Shown here: positions 11,324 to 21,600 of the stretch, piece after piece | Position numbering within the stretch: position 1 is the first letter of the stretch | Layout: each line of letters opens with the position of its first letter | Source of the DNA: Siderastrea radians | Lineage: Eukaryota; Cnidaria; Anthozoa; Scleractinia; Rhizangiidae | Length of the DNA: 64,000 nt | NCBI GenBank assembly: GCA_964017195.1 | Contig: OZ024892.1 | Location: 18,016,704 to 18,080,703, forward strand | Direction of reading: 5' to 3' | The notes under the pieces: model-generated | The model's input: the letters and a program-made list of their open reading frames with translations, nothing else | The model's database searches: none | What the model was told of the DNA's origin: nothing | Position numbers and translations under genes: made by a program

Positions 11324-13651
11324 ATGGCAGCTGCTGAGGAGAGCTATAGTGAACTGCGACCAGGCTCATTTGCAACGGGTCTGCATGATGCATATATTTG
11401 TGATGATTTCGGCATCAATAACACAGCGACTCCAGAAGGGAATTTTTCGGCTTCAGTCGGTCGTGAGTCTCCGGCGTCGTTTATATCCGCAGTTCAGGAT
11501 CTTGGTCAGAGGCTCCTGGCAAATAGTGAAGAGATGGAGCGGCGGATGGCCGAGAAATTTCAGGCCCAAATCGACCAACTCAACGAGAGAATATGGCGGC
11601 TCGATAATGTGGCAGCGGGCCGCGCGGGGCCTGGAAGGCAACCGGAAACGGAAGCGCGCGCATGCGAACCGGAAATTGATCAGAGAAGAGATCGGAATCG
11701 TCGTTTTTCCCGAGAAACCAGGGCGGGAAAAGGTTGGGCGATGAAACGAGCGTGTCCGAGCAAAAAGGTGTGATGCAGTGGACTGGGATCAAATTCGGTG
11801 CTAGATCTGGGTTGCTTCCTTGGGTTTCCTCCATAATCCTGGTAATCTACGAAGTTCCCGAAGAACGCCGACTTTGGTTTATCTTTTCTTTGTCTTATCC
11901 GCCTTGATCGATGCTAAAAAACTGCCGAAAGACGGTCTCAAAACAAGCAGAGTAAAGTAAAAAGATGGAAAATGGCGTTTGGATGACGCGTGGCATGACG
12001 CGTATTTATAATGCGTGCAGCTCGTGCAAGGCTAATCAGGACACTCTGGTTAATTAATTAAATCAACATCAACATCAAAACCGCGCTTCTTCTTCTTTTT
12101 CCCCTAAACCTCTCCTATGCTTGTATGTTTCTTTAGGAACTACAAATAGAATTGCTCCTCAGTTTAAACGGTTTTCTTTGCTATGTTTCTGTGAGATAAA
12201 GGGAGGAGAAATCTTTAAACTTGATTTCACTTTTAATTTGTTTACATACAGTTGACGACGTTGCGACGAATCATCGCCATGGCGCGTTGCAAGGAGGCAA
12301 AGTTTAAAGTTGCAAAACGCCACTATCTCCAAATATCTCCAGCTAATTTTTTATTATGTTATGTAAAATTTGTCGACCTTTAAAATATGCAAGATTTAGG
12401 GTGGAGTAATTTGGAGCTTTTGTAAAAGAGACGATGAAAGACAACCATGTCATGTTTTGCAGCAAGAGCAAGCGTTCGGCACCCTCAAATTGAACTCATT
12501 TTTAGCCAACTTACTGTGAAGAAGATTGACAAACATGCACGCAGACATAAACATTTTTAGCTGTGAGCCAGGACTGTGAAAAAACGTTTTAATCATAGTG
12601 CACGGCTGGCTGAAAAATAAAGAAAGAAAATGAGATTTCCGGTTTGTTGAAAGGTAAATTTTGCCGGCTACCAAACGCACCGGAAGCGCGGAAAGAGCGC
12701 TCGTGCCAGTCCTTCTCCGCATCACACATCGCTTGAAGAGCGGACTGCTCGTTTCATCGCCCAACCTTTTCCCGCCCTGCGAGAAACCGTTGAGTAGCCG
12801 GGCGCCATTCGATGGGAAATCAGCATGGGATGACTACCGAGTTCAATTTCAGTTAATTGCTGATCTTAGCGGCTGGGATGAGGCGACCAAGGCCATCTAC
12901 CTCGCTGCGAGCTTGCAGGGGTCGGCGCAAGCGATTCTCGGTGATTTGGACGGCTACGCGAGGAGAAATTATCGGGCGCTCACGGAGGCTTTGTCAACCA
13001 GGTTTGGCAACGAGGGACAAACCCAACTTTTTCGCACACAGTTGAAACATCGTGCTAGAGGAAAGGATGAGTCTCTTCCCGAACTCGCACAGGCGATACG
13101 GAGACTGGTACGACAAGCTTATCCTAATGCATCATTGGTCATCCAAGACGTGCTGGTCAAAGATCATTTCATTGACGCAATAACAGACTCGGAGATGCGA
13201 TGGCACGTAGTCCACAGTCGACCGGGGACGGTGCAGGAAGCCCTTAATATCGCCACTGAGTTGGAAGCTTTTCAAGTGTCGGAGCGCCAAAGAAATCGCG
13301 TGTAATCGTCATTCCGCGTATGCTGTTTCAAGCCACGTGGTTGAAAAGCAAGGGACAAGCATTGAATCTACGCTCATTGACATTTTACAAGAAATTAAAC
13401 GTGATCGAGAGGAGCAAAAGCAGTTATTACAAGAGTTTGTGAGGAGAATGACTGATTTTAGTGGGTCTGGCAGAAGGAGTGCGTCGCACTCAAGGGATGG
13501 GAGCCGTGAAATTCGATGTTGGAATTGCAGTGAGCTTGGCCATGTTTCACGCGAATGTCGAAGACTCCTTTCTCAGTCTGGTGACCACAACCAGGGAAAT
13601 GGAAACGGGCTGAACTTGAGGGCCAAAGTTCGGTCCGGTCTTGTCGTGTAA
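11324..13651 (+). pseudogene. gag: gag polyprotein of the LTR element, broken
   Basis: Gag packages the retrotransposon RNA into particles. The 5' part starts at ATG 11324 after a short leader and includes a heptad-like stretch near codons 66-90 (MERRMAEKFQAQIDQLNERI). The capsid-type domain is read from 12788 (SAWDDYRVQFQLIADLSGW, then TRFGNEGQTQLF), as in Ty3/gypsy gag. A CCHC zinc knuckle follows at about 13516-13557 (CWNCSELGHVSREC). The gene is broken by the hAT insertion 11719-12779, by a frame change between the 5' part and the capsid part, and by another near 13300. It ends at TAA 13649-13651. The LTRs are almost identical, so at least some of these lesions probably predate the last transposition. 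Confidence 0.85.
11711..12787. mobile_element. 1061-bp hAT-type element with 8-bp target duplication
   Basis: The element 11719-12779 starts CAGGGCGGGAAAAGGTTGGG and ends with the reverse complement. The terminal repeat of about 34 bp continues imperfectly to about 55 bp. The 8-bp sequence CGAGAAAC is present on both sides (11711-11718 and 12780-12787). CAGGG ends plus an 8-bp duplication are diagnostic of hAT. No transposase is present, so it is a deletion derivative. It interrupts gag. Confidence 0.9.
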
Positions 13652-14298
13652 GGCCCGCTGTGGTTTCCCCGTCGCTTTACCAGGAACAAAAGAATGTAGA
13701 AGAAACATACCCGTATAACATAACGGCTGCTGATCAAGCTGTTGGTATCCCAGTGAACAATGTAGTGAAGAAAGCAGTTGAAGACGAAGTTATTGCAAGG
13801 GGAGTGACGGGTGTAGTTAAATGGTTCAACGTTAAGAATGGTTACGGGTCTATTAACAGAGATGACAATAAAAAGGATATATTTGTTCATCGATCTGCAA
13901 TGATGAAGAACAAACATGCCTTGAAGGGCGGACGCAATGTTATAGAAGGTGAAATTGTAGAGTTTGATGTAGTGTCAGGAATTAAGGGTCTTAGAGCGGT
14001 TCATGTGAGAGGGGCTGCTAGAAATTCTCGTAATGGAGGGAAGTGTTCCCCGGCTCGAAGGCGAAGTTTCTATCGCAAGTATCGAAATACGCACATAGAC
14101 AAAGGAAGGATGAACATTGCTTCAAACTGTAAATTAGCTGGAAGGCGAGAGCGCGATAACGACAAGAAGCCGTCCTTCAGTAGTCAGTTTCATCGCAACG
14201 CGTATTTCTGTGCTACCTGTCATTCCCATTCAGCATCACCTGTGAGAGAACCGGTCAGTTCCTGGGGAGAAAGGGTGACGTGCACAAATATGATTTAG
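13585..14298 (+). CDS. Y-box-type cold-shock domain ORF in the pol position
   Basis: Cold-shock domains bind single-stranded nucleic acids; Y-box proteins package and regulate mRNA. The domain lies at about 13800-14010: VTGVVKWFNVKNGYGSIN, then DIFVHRSAM, then EFDVVSGIKG. RNP1 is KNGYGSI (the usual F is S) and RNP2 is DIFVH, so it resembles eukaryotic Y-box proteins more than bacterial Csp. A basic, arginine-rich tail and a short cysteine/histidine patch (FCATCHSH) follow. The frame is open from 13585 but has no ATG before the domain; the first GTG is 13660. It lies -1 to gag and overlaps gag by 67 nt. In that overlap G_GGA_AAT (13594-13600) sits in the right phase for -1 slippage. A gag fusion is therefore the likely expression mode. 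It is intact over 238 codons. Confidence 0.8.
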   Translation, partial: PQPGKWKRAELEGQSSVRSCRVRPAVVSPSLYQEQKNVEETYPYNITAADQAVGIPVNNVVKKAVEDEVIARGVTGVVKWFNVKNGYGSINRDDNKKDIFVHRSAMMKNKHALKGGRNVIEGEIVEFDVVSGIKGLRAVHVRGAARNSRNGGKCSPARRRSFYRKYRNTHIDKGRMNIASNCKLAGRRERDNDKKPSFSSQFHRNAYFCATCHSHSASPVREPVSSWGERVTCTNMI

Positions 14299-14758
14299 GA
14301 ATTGGAGAGAACCGAAGACATTCACGCCTCGGATCAGGTGGTGAGCTTCAGCGTGGGGAAAGAGCGTGGAGAGCAGTATCCGCCTCTTCTTCGTCAGTAT
14401 TTTCGCAGGCATCCTTGACACTTTCGCAGAGAGAACTGGACGAAAACGATAAAGAGACTATGAAAGCTGATACAGAAGCTCCATTTTGCCTCAAATCGCT
14501 GTTTCTGGAACACTAAGTTTTATGAAGATATTGGTGTGATCAGTTTGTTTATCACCCGCCTGTCGCGATTGATCATATTAGAAAGACACTTACATGAACA
14601 GTTATTGAGGCTTGAGACAGTGCCTGGATTATTAAGAGTAGTAATGGCAGATCAGAACAGTTAAAAGCATTTTAATTTTAATGACTCTTACCGTCGTATT
14701 ATCCTGTGTAGTTTTTTACTGCAGAACCCCTTGATGCGAGGACGCATCGCTTTTTGTT
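14299..14758 (+). other. 3' untranslated part of the LTR element
   Basis: No pol remnant is recognised between the cold-shock ORF and the polypurine tract. The plus frame 14280-14516 has no known domain. Confidence 0.5.
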
Positions 14759-14771
14759 GGGAGGGGGCAAA
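14759..14771 (+). promoter_or_regulatory. polypurine tract
   Basis: GGGAGGGGGCAAA lies immediately before the 3' LTR, the position of the plus-strand primer in LTR retrotransposons. Confidence 0.85.
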
Positions 14772-15042
14772 TGTAACGAAACAGCTATTTTAGAACTATT
14801 GTGCGCGAGCTGCAAGGAACCGTTAAGATTACAAATAGTTAACGTAGATATGTAGGACGGTTATATCGCGAATAGCCAACGTAGTATACACGCAAGACTA
14901 GGTATAAAACGAACTTACACGTTGTAACGGTGGTTTTTGGTGCGCTGATCTTGCACTATAGAGGAGCCGCTGAGTGTAGTAATAAACGGTTATTTGAAAG
15001 CTGGATTTGTTGTGGTCGTCGACCGACGCAGCGCTCGTTACA
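14772..15042 (+). repeat. 3' LTR
   Basis: A 271-bp copy of 5099-5369 with one visible substitution, TG...CA ends, followed by the duplicated CTTA. Confidence 0.92.
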
Positions 15043-16860
15043 CTTATATAAACATTAGTCTGAAAAGGTTCGCTTATTCGAGTAGTCAATAGGAAAGCAC
15101 AAACAAAGCGCTTCAGTTCACTAATATCCTGCCGTGGGTTGAGAACTTCCAAGATTTCATCTGACGCTAATCTTGCTGAAGCACCAGTGGGGTTTAAAAC
15201 GTTAGCCAACCTGAGATAATATGGCACCGTATGACGCTGAGCCCAGCCTACGTGCTCCATAGTTTCCGAATGCCCCCATCTCGTTAAGAAACAACTTGAG
15301 ACGAGCTTCCGCAGTCGAGGAACTAAAAGGTGAGTATGCTTAGGATTAGTCGGACGAAATAAATAACCTTTGGTCAGATCTATTTAAAGCTGTCGCGCAA
15401 CTGCCATATAGTCCTCTATCCCCTCAATGGGACAGATCACCACTTGAGGATTGCGCCTAATACCAAATACCGTATTTTCTCGATTAAACGCCGGGGGCGT
15501 TTATTTAAAACTCGGCCTCGTAGACCCGGCGTTTATTTGAACCCGGCGTTTATTCGGGGCCCGGCGTTTATTTATTAAATGCATTTTTCAGCCATCTATT
15601 TTCTAATATCAGTACTGGAGGTTTATTGAACCAAGAACCAAATTTGAACAAAAAGTAAGTTATTTATGAAAAAAAACATCACTGACAGGAACAGTGATTG
15701 AAATCTTCTCAACGTCACGTTTCTCCGTGAAACACGGAGGAAGTGTATCGGTAACTTCTCGACAGCAAACGTACTGTGCAAGCAATTTAGAACAAGGTGG
15801 TGGCAGGGTTCCTGCTCCATTAGTTCTGAGAAAGACAAAATTATAGAACCATTCAAGGAACTGCTGGAGAAACGCTGGAGGGACCCTCGAGATGATCGTC
15901 GTCTGATGGACAAGCCCGCAGAAAAGCTACCATGATTTAGAAGAGATTGACACGATACCTGATGGGTCGTTTGTTTCATCTGTTTTAGTTTGAAGTACTT
16001 TTGTAAAAGGAAGTTTGGTTTGAATATCAGCGTATAAATTGAAATAAAATGGTAGAAAGAGAACTAGTATGCATTTGCGACACATAATCCTGCTTTAATC
16101 TCGCCGGGGCCCCGAATTAACGCCGGGGGGCGTTTATTTTAGACTCGGCCCTGTAGACCCGGCGTTTATTCGGGGTCCAGCGTTTAATCGAGAAAATAGG
16201 TACGTTTTCATCCCCGTCTCTTAAGGTTTTTCCCCATATATGATTAAAGAGGAAACCATCATCATTTGGGAAGCGCAGAATCTCCGGGACTTTTACTCGT
16301 CCTAAATCTGCTGGACGGTCACCACCAAAAAGGACGCATTTGAGGTAAGCCTGATCTCGAGCAATGATGAAGTGCTGCACCGGCGATAACTCTTCCAAAG
16401 TAAGTTTCTTCTCTAAATGCAGTGCAGGTTGAGTCAGTTTACAAAGAATGAATTAGCTTGCTTTGGGGGTAATTCTAGCTTGCAATTGTTTGGCAGGAAC
16501 AAGACGTAAATAGTCTTTCACCAATTTATCAGCTGCTGGGTTTCGTAAGCCCAGTCGCTTGTCCCATCCACCATCTCTACCATTGGCATGAAAAATAGAG
16601 CGCAGTTTACCAGTGTAAAAAATCTACTGTTTTATAGGATAGTCTGAGAGGACATCCACAAGAATGACTATCCCGTTGACCCAAAAACGGACAATCATTA
16701 CGATGCACTTGTGTTTTCCCGTGTCTCTCCTTAAAGATCAGAAAACGGCACAAATCTCGAGGTCACAGTAGCCAGAGTAGGCTTCCCTGGAATAGATGCC
16801 AAGAAATTCTCTAACTCCCTTTGAAGGGAATCCTTCTGCTTGGAATAACTCATCCTCGGA
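15043..16860 (-). pseudogene. DIRS-type tyrosine recombinase, broken
   Basis: DIRS-type retrotransposons use a tyrosine recombinase instead of an integrase. Minus-strand fragments in order are ELFQAEGFPSKGVREF (about 16840), LSPVQHFIIARDQAYLKCVL (about 16370), ILRFPNDDGFLFNHIWGK (about 16270), then after an inserted element FGIRRNPQVVICPIEG (about 15465), GYLFRPTNP (about 15360) and MEHVGWAQRHTVPYYLRL (about 15250). The HVGW and PYY motifs match the H-x-x-W and nucleophile tyrosine region of the catalytic core. In-frame stops, frame changes and the TA-flanked insertion make it inactive. The 3' end stops where the LTR retrotransposon is inserted. Confidence 0.7.
15473..16198. mobile_element. 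726-bp TA-flanked TIR element
   Basis: TA stands at both ends (15473-15474, 16197-16198) with inverted termini TTTTCTCGATTAAACGC. Inside both ends are repeated CCCGGCGTTTATT motifs. TA duplication suggests Tc1/mariner-pogo. The interior frame on the minus strand (15623-15979) has no known domain. It interrupts the tyrosine recombinase remnant. Confidence 0.7.
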
Positions 16861-17140
16861 GACCCAGGGGCAGATCATGGGGTGAAGGAAAGTCGAAACG
16901 GGCGGAGAATAAAGTGGGCGAAGAAAAGTCAAGGGCAAAACGAGAAGCCCCTGGGAAAAATGTTTCCAGAGTAGTTCCTAACGGTCAAGCCCGTTCTGGC
17001 TCCTGATTGGGTCCAGAAAACTTTTGGATTTTTCTGGCCAATCAGCGAGCAGCAAATCTCTGAGTCCGTTTGGTGAGTTCTGACACAGAGTCTAGTGGTA
17101 CACGAGGGTCATTTGTCCGCCATATTGCTTCGCTTGTTCA
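16850..17140. repeat. DIRS-type terminal repeat, copy 1
   Basis: This 291-bp stretch is the reverse complement of 43326-43613 with only scattered differences (for example AGGAGCCAGAACGGGCTTGA against AGGAGCCAGATCGGGCTTGA). It lies just upstream of the recombinase frame here and just downstream of the RT/RNase H frame there, as expected for inverted terminal repeats of one DIRS family. Confidence 0.65.
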
Positions 17141-18268
17141 TCGAAAATCTAAGGCTCTTTTTATGGAGAATCTTACCGTAAATGTGCCACGAAGCTTAGG
17201 GACACGGAGACAAATTTGTCACGTTCAAGTGAAGAACTAATTAGCCGGAAAATTTGTGCTGATCGAACGAATTGTACCACTGTTTGCAATTCCCGTGTGC
17301 TCCTTCTGATTCAAGACCCGAAAGATCGCAGTCTCTTGTCTAGTTGCTCGTGACTTATAAAAGGTAGGATAGAATTGTGTTCGAGTTTCTATAACAAAAT
17401 GAAGGACCTTTTCCGATGCTTTTACTACCGGAATGTCCACTTACCGACTGTTCCAATGTTTATTTTTGTATGTCCTAATTTCTTTTGGCCATATAGTTGA
17501 ACGTCGAAACGTCAAGAAATCAATCCAAGCTTGAATACCCAGGCCGATTCCATTCGTGCAAAACTCTTTGTTTGAACTAACATTCTTACACTTTATATTA
17601 GTTTCTTAATGATGCATTGTTTATCTAGTATTTATACTTTGAAATTGAATAAAAGCTTATTAAATGCTGATTGAATGCTTTGCTTTGTGATCTGTTCCTT
17701 ATTCAGACTGCAGAATAACTTTAATTGCCATTATAGTCTACTGTTTAGAACGGGAATTTACACAGATTGTCTTAACCAATTCAGACAAAACTTAAATAAG
17801 AATTGTACATTACCCCAACCCCCCCCCCAAAAAAAAACAAAAATTTTTGGCATAAAATATTTAAAAAGGAACATCGTGTACAAATTTCAAAATTCCAGTT
17901 GGTTTTTGTGTGGTTAATTATGGTTAGTTAGGGATAGGTGACTACTACACAGTTTGTAATTATGGCCATGGGCTATGGCATCTCCCGATTCTCCCGTTTT
18001 AAAGACCTCCCCATGACGTTCTATTTATTTATTTATTTTTTCACCAACCACATGCCCTTCGAACTGACCTCATCTGAAATAGCTAATAGATACCCTTTCC
18101 TTTGGAGGGGACATAATTTGAGTTAAATAAATTGTCATGGGCAGTTGTCTTTGAGCGTTAATTTGAAACTGAAAGTGTGTTTCTAAAATAAGCTATTATT
18201 TTGCTATTATAATATTATAATAATAAGAACCAACACATACAAGTAGTATTATGGGCTCAACTACCCCG
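17141..18268. other. non-coding flank before the provirus
   Basis: Nothing recognisable. It is AT-rich, with a C-run/A-run at 17819-17837 and a TTTA run at 18024-18039. The short frames have no domain signal. Confidence 0.4.
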
Positions 18269-18372
18269 CGTTTCCCATTTGTTCATTTTCCCATTTGTTC
18301 ATTTTTTCTCATGTGTTCACTTTCCCATTTGTTTACTTTCCCAAAATGACGTCATAGCAAACATGACGTCAC
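18269..18372. repeat. short tandem repeat and TGACGTCA palindromes
   Basis: TTTCCCATTTGTTCA-type units of 16-18 bp repeat about four times (18269-18345). Two TGACGTCA sites follow (18346-18353, 18364-18371), the CRE/ATF consensus. Whether this belongs to the provirus end is not clear. Confidence 0.5.
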
Positions 18373-18624
18373 AACTCTTACCCAGGTCCCTCTCTTAGCC
18401 CTAGCATCAAAACGAGGCTGGTTTGTGGGAGAATCAAAAAATCACCATAGCAACCCAAAGTTAAATTGAAAACAGATTTTAATGAAACAAGCAAGACTTG
18501 GTTTTTTACAAGTGGGAGCGTGTGGCCGGACCCGAGTGGTCAACGGCGTCCCCTTTGACACATAGTCCAAAGTTTAAAAAAATTCAAAAATGTCACGTGA
18601 CTGGCCTTGGTCTGGACCCGAGTT

Positions 18625-21600
18625 TTAGACGGCTTCCTGGTATCCGTAGGGGTAGGTTTGGAAGGTACTGGGATCGATGACTCTCTTGTCGTACACCATT
18701 TGGTAACGCTTGTAGTCGAGAAGGGTGTAGAGATCGTAGGTTTTGGCGTCTCGGACGATCTGATAAGTTTTGACGACTTGGGTTTGGCGCGGTTCCTTTT
18801 GAGGTTTTTGGATTTCGTCGAGCACGTTCTCACGCATGACATCATAATTCAACTGCGTTTTCCCTTCGCTGTTGAGACGGAAGCCACGGACTTTACACTC
18901 GACTTTGCCGTTCTTGGTTTTGTACCCATAATTCTTGGGACCTCCCGACACGAATTCTTCGATATAATCGTCGGCATCTAATTCACTGGTAAACTCTCCG
19001 AGGTAATCTCCCAAGGGAGGGTTGGGTTGTCCCGGTTCCTCGAGGTAAATGACCGAGTCCGTGTCTTGGCTTCATTGAGACGATCACGTGCCCAACAGGT
19101 AGTGAAAGAGACCACGAAGAAGTTGAGGTTGTTGATGCTGATAGTGGCCTTCCACGAGGTGGTCGTTTTTGACGGACGCGTGACGGACATCCAGGCTGTC
19201 GGTATCCGGGAAACGATGGAAGGCTCTGGGGTTGCCGAATTCTTTGACTTGGGTTTTGTTGAGACGTTGTCCGAACTTGCCCCACATGGAATTCAACATC
19301 ATTTTGGCCAGAGCGCGCAGACCTGGATTGTGTTCGATCTTATTGTACTCCAGTTGAATGCCCTCGTGCTCATAGTACTCGCGGATGTAATGTTGGCGTT
19401 TGGTTTCGTTATCGCCCACCCATTTGGGCCAACCACTGGCTTCTTGTTTGATTTTCAGCCAGGTGTTGACGTAGTCTTGGAAGAGACCTTGACAGGTTTC
19501 GGGAAAATGCCACATCTCGTAGATGTACTGGATGTCGTAGCCCAACTCGACGGCTTTTTTGCAGTTCGGGGGTGCACCACGTGCCGGTCAGGGCGCGTTC
19601 GTGATCGGAGTGTGCACACTAGTAAGATCTCTTTGAAGGAGGTTTGACCATTTCGTCTTGCACGCAGGCGGCACAGAGAGGAAAGGTGAGTTTACCAGCG
19701 TAAGGCAGCAGGGGATGGTATAGTTCACGCGGCGGTAGTACTTGGCATTCCACGACACCAAAGTAGTCATCGATGTCGGTGTGACCCGGTTGCGAGATGA
19801 ACTGGGGATGACCTTTGGGGTAGACGCACGTTTTGTTAACCCAGGGGTACAAGGAGGTGTAATCGATGTAATGGATCTTTTGGCCCGGTGTCACGTGATG
19901 GTAAAGCTTGATGGCATTGGTACGACCACCACAGAAGACGTCACTTGAGATGAGAGGTTCCACGAATTGCAGGGAATCCACGTGCGCTTGGATGTCAGGA
20001 CGGCTTTGTTTAAAGTGCTACTATGACCAAAAATATGAATTTTTTGTTCTCACCATATTTCTAAAATATAAGTACATATTACTCACCGTGCAAAGTTTTA
20101 AGTCGAAATTCGTACGGGAAGTCCAATTATTTTAACTGTTATTTTCGAATTCGGCTTGCCGCCATTACTCAATTCAAAAATGACCGGGACAAGTTGGGCC
20201 GAGATGGCCGAGAGAGGAAGTGACGTAGAAGTCTCAACGCAACAAAACAAACGTGGCTACTTTCTTATGCATTCGGAGAGGTGTGAGGGTTCGCAAGATT
20301 CATTTCTTCGATTTTGAGCTCCAGTATGCGTGGTCGGCGCTCTGTTGTTGAAGATTATGGCAAAGAAAGCATCGATGAATCGGAAATTTCCATTCACAGT
20401 TCACCGACGAGTGGGTACGTTTATTTTAAGTGGAAAAAAGCTTCGTTTGCGTGGCTGACCGGAAGGACTTCAATCCTGTTGGACACTGTTTGCTCTGTGC
20501 ATTTTTACGGCTGAATGTTTTACTCAAGCATTTTATAAGAAATGTACAAGGAAATATTTAAAACCAGGATCAGTTCCAGCCATCAGGAAGAAAAACATCA
20601 GCAATCATATCTGAGCGGGATCGTCGAATAGTGAGCGAATATTTATTTGCCGTTTGTGCTAACATCACATGTACGGTAAGATACACATTTCCTCACACAC
20701 CTAAGAGATACTTTGCTCGGTTCTCTTATGCATATACATGTATAAGTCCCAACAGATTTCGGCTTAACTGCATAATATATGCCCCTTCACATGAACTATT
20801 TTCTGTGTCGCCGCCAAGCCTGCTCCGCGATACGCAGAAATTATTTTTATTCAACTTGGTACGTTGTACGCGGTAAGCATAAAATAGGAAAACATTACCG
20901 TGTATTCCGCGTACTACAAACGTTCCTGGATAACAGAATATCACCGTGTATTCCTCGTTCTATAAACGAGAATATTACTCGAAATTTCTTTGAATTACTC
21001 GGCCACATATAACTGAAAATGTAAACAACCGAGCTTAATCGACCATAACAAACCTTACTGTGTATTGCTTGTTCTTTTTACTGTGTAGCCAGCTCCTAAC
21101 ATCCCTCGTACATTTCAATTTATCTCTCTCCGCGTACCGCTGAGCCAGCTCCTAACAATATAACTCTTTTATACTTCAATTAATTTGTCTTGGCGTACGA
21201 CGTAGCGAAATCCCAAACTGACAACCACAGTCTTACATAATTAGCTATAATTTCTTGAGCCTTTCACCGCGTTCGGGGTAGCCACTTCTCTCGATGTGAC
21301 GGCGTAGTCCACGGTTTATACCTAGACGTCTGATGGCAAATCAGAGGTTATCTCTATTAATTCGCATTTGCTTGTTTACTAGGTAGTAAGATTACCGTGT
21401 TCGCACAATTACACGGGCGATTCGCGACATCACTTCGTTTACGTGAATCTATTTTCCTCGACCTAATTTGTCTCATCTATAAAATTCTGAATGTATGTTA
21501 GGCTCGGGGCTCTATATTTATTCAAAAAACTTCCATGTAGCGTTATGTGGGCTTTTCTTTTAGAAGGGAGAGCTTATTATTATAGGATTTACTATTTATT

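Larger units (their letters stand above)
5095..15046 (+). mobile_element. non-autonomous Ty3/gypsy-type LTR retrotransposon carrying a cold-shock domain
   Basis: A full-length structure is visible: 4-bp target duplication CTTA (5095-5098 and 15043-15046), two 271-bp LTRs with TG...CA ends, a primer site, gag, a second ORF with a cold-shock domain, and a polypurine tract. There is no protease, reverse transcriptase, RNase H or integrase. Two other elements are nested in it (5513-11106 and 11719-12779); without them the core would be about 3.3 kb. The LTRs differ at one base, so the insertion is recent. The element must have used enzymes supplied by another copy. It landed next to, and probably inside, a DIRS-type remnant that continues at 15043. 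Confidence 0.88.

Noticed and set aside
18269..18345. CRISPR-like array
   Set aside because: Units of 16-18 bp without unique spacers in eukaryotic DNA; a simple tandem repeat.
17800..18600. Terminal inverted repeat of the provirus at the left, paired with 41.7-42.3 kb
   Set aside because: Only short stretches such as GGTTGCTAYGGTG match, and the order of other matches is inconsistent with a terminal repeat.
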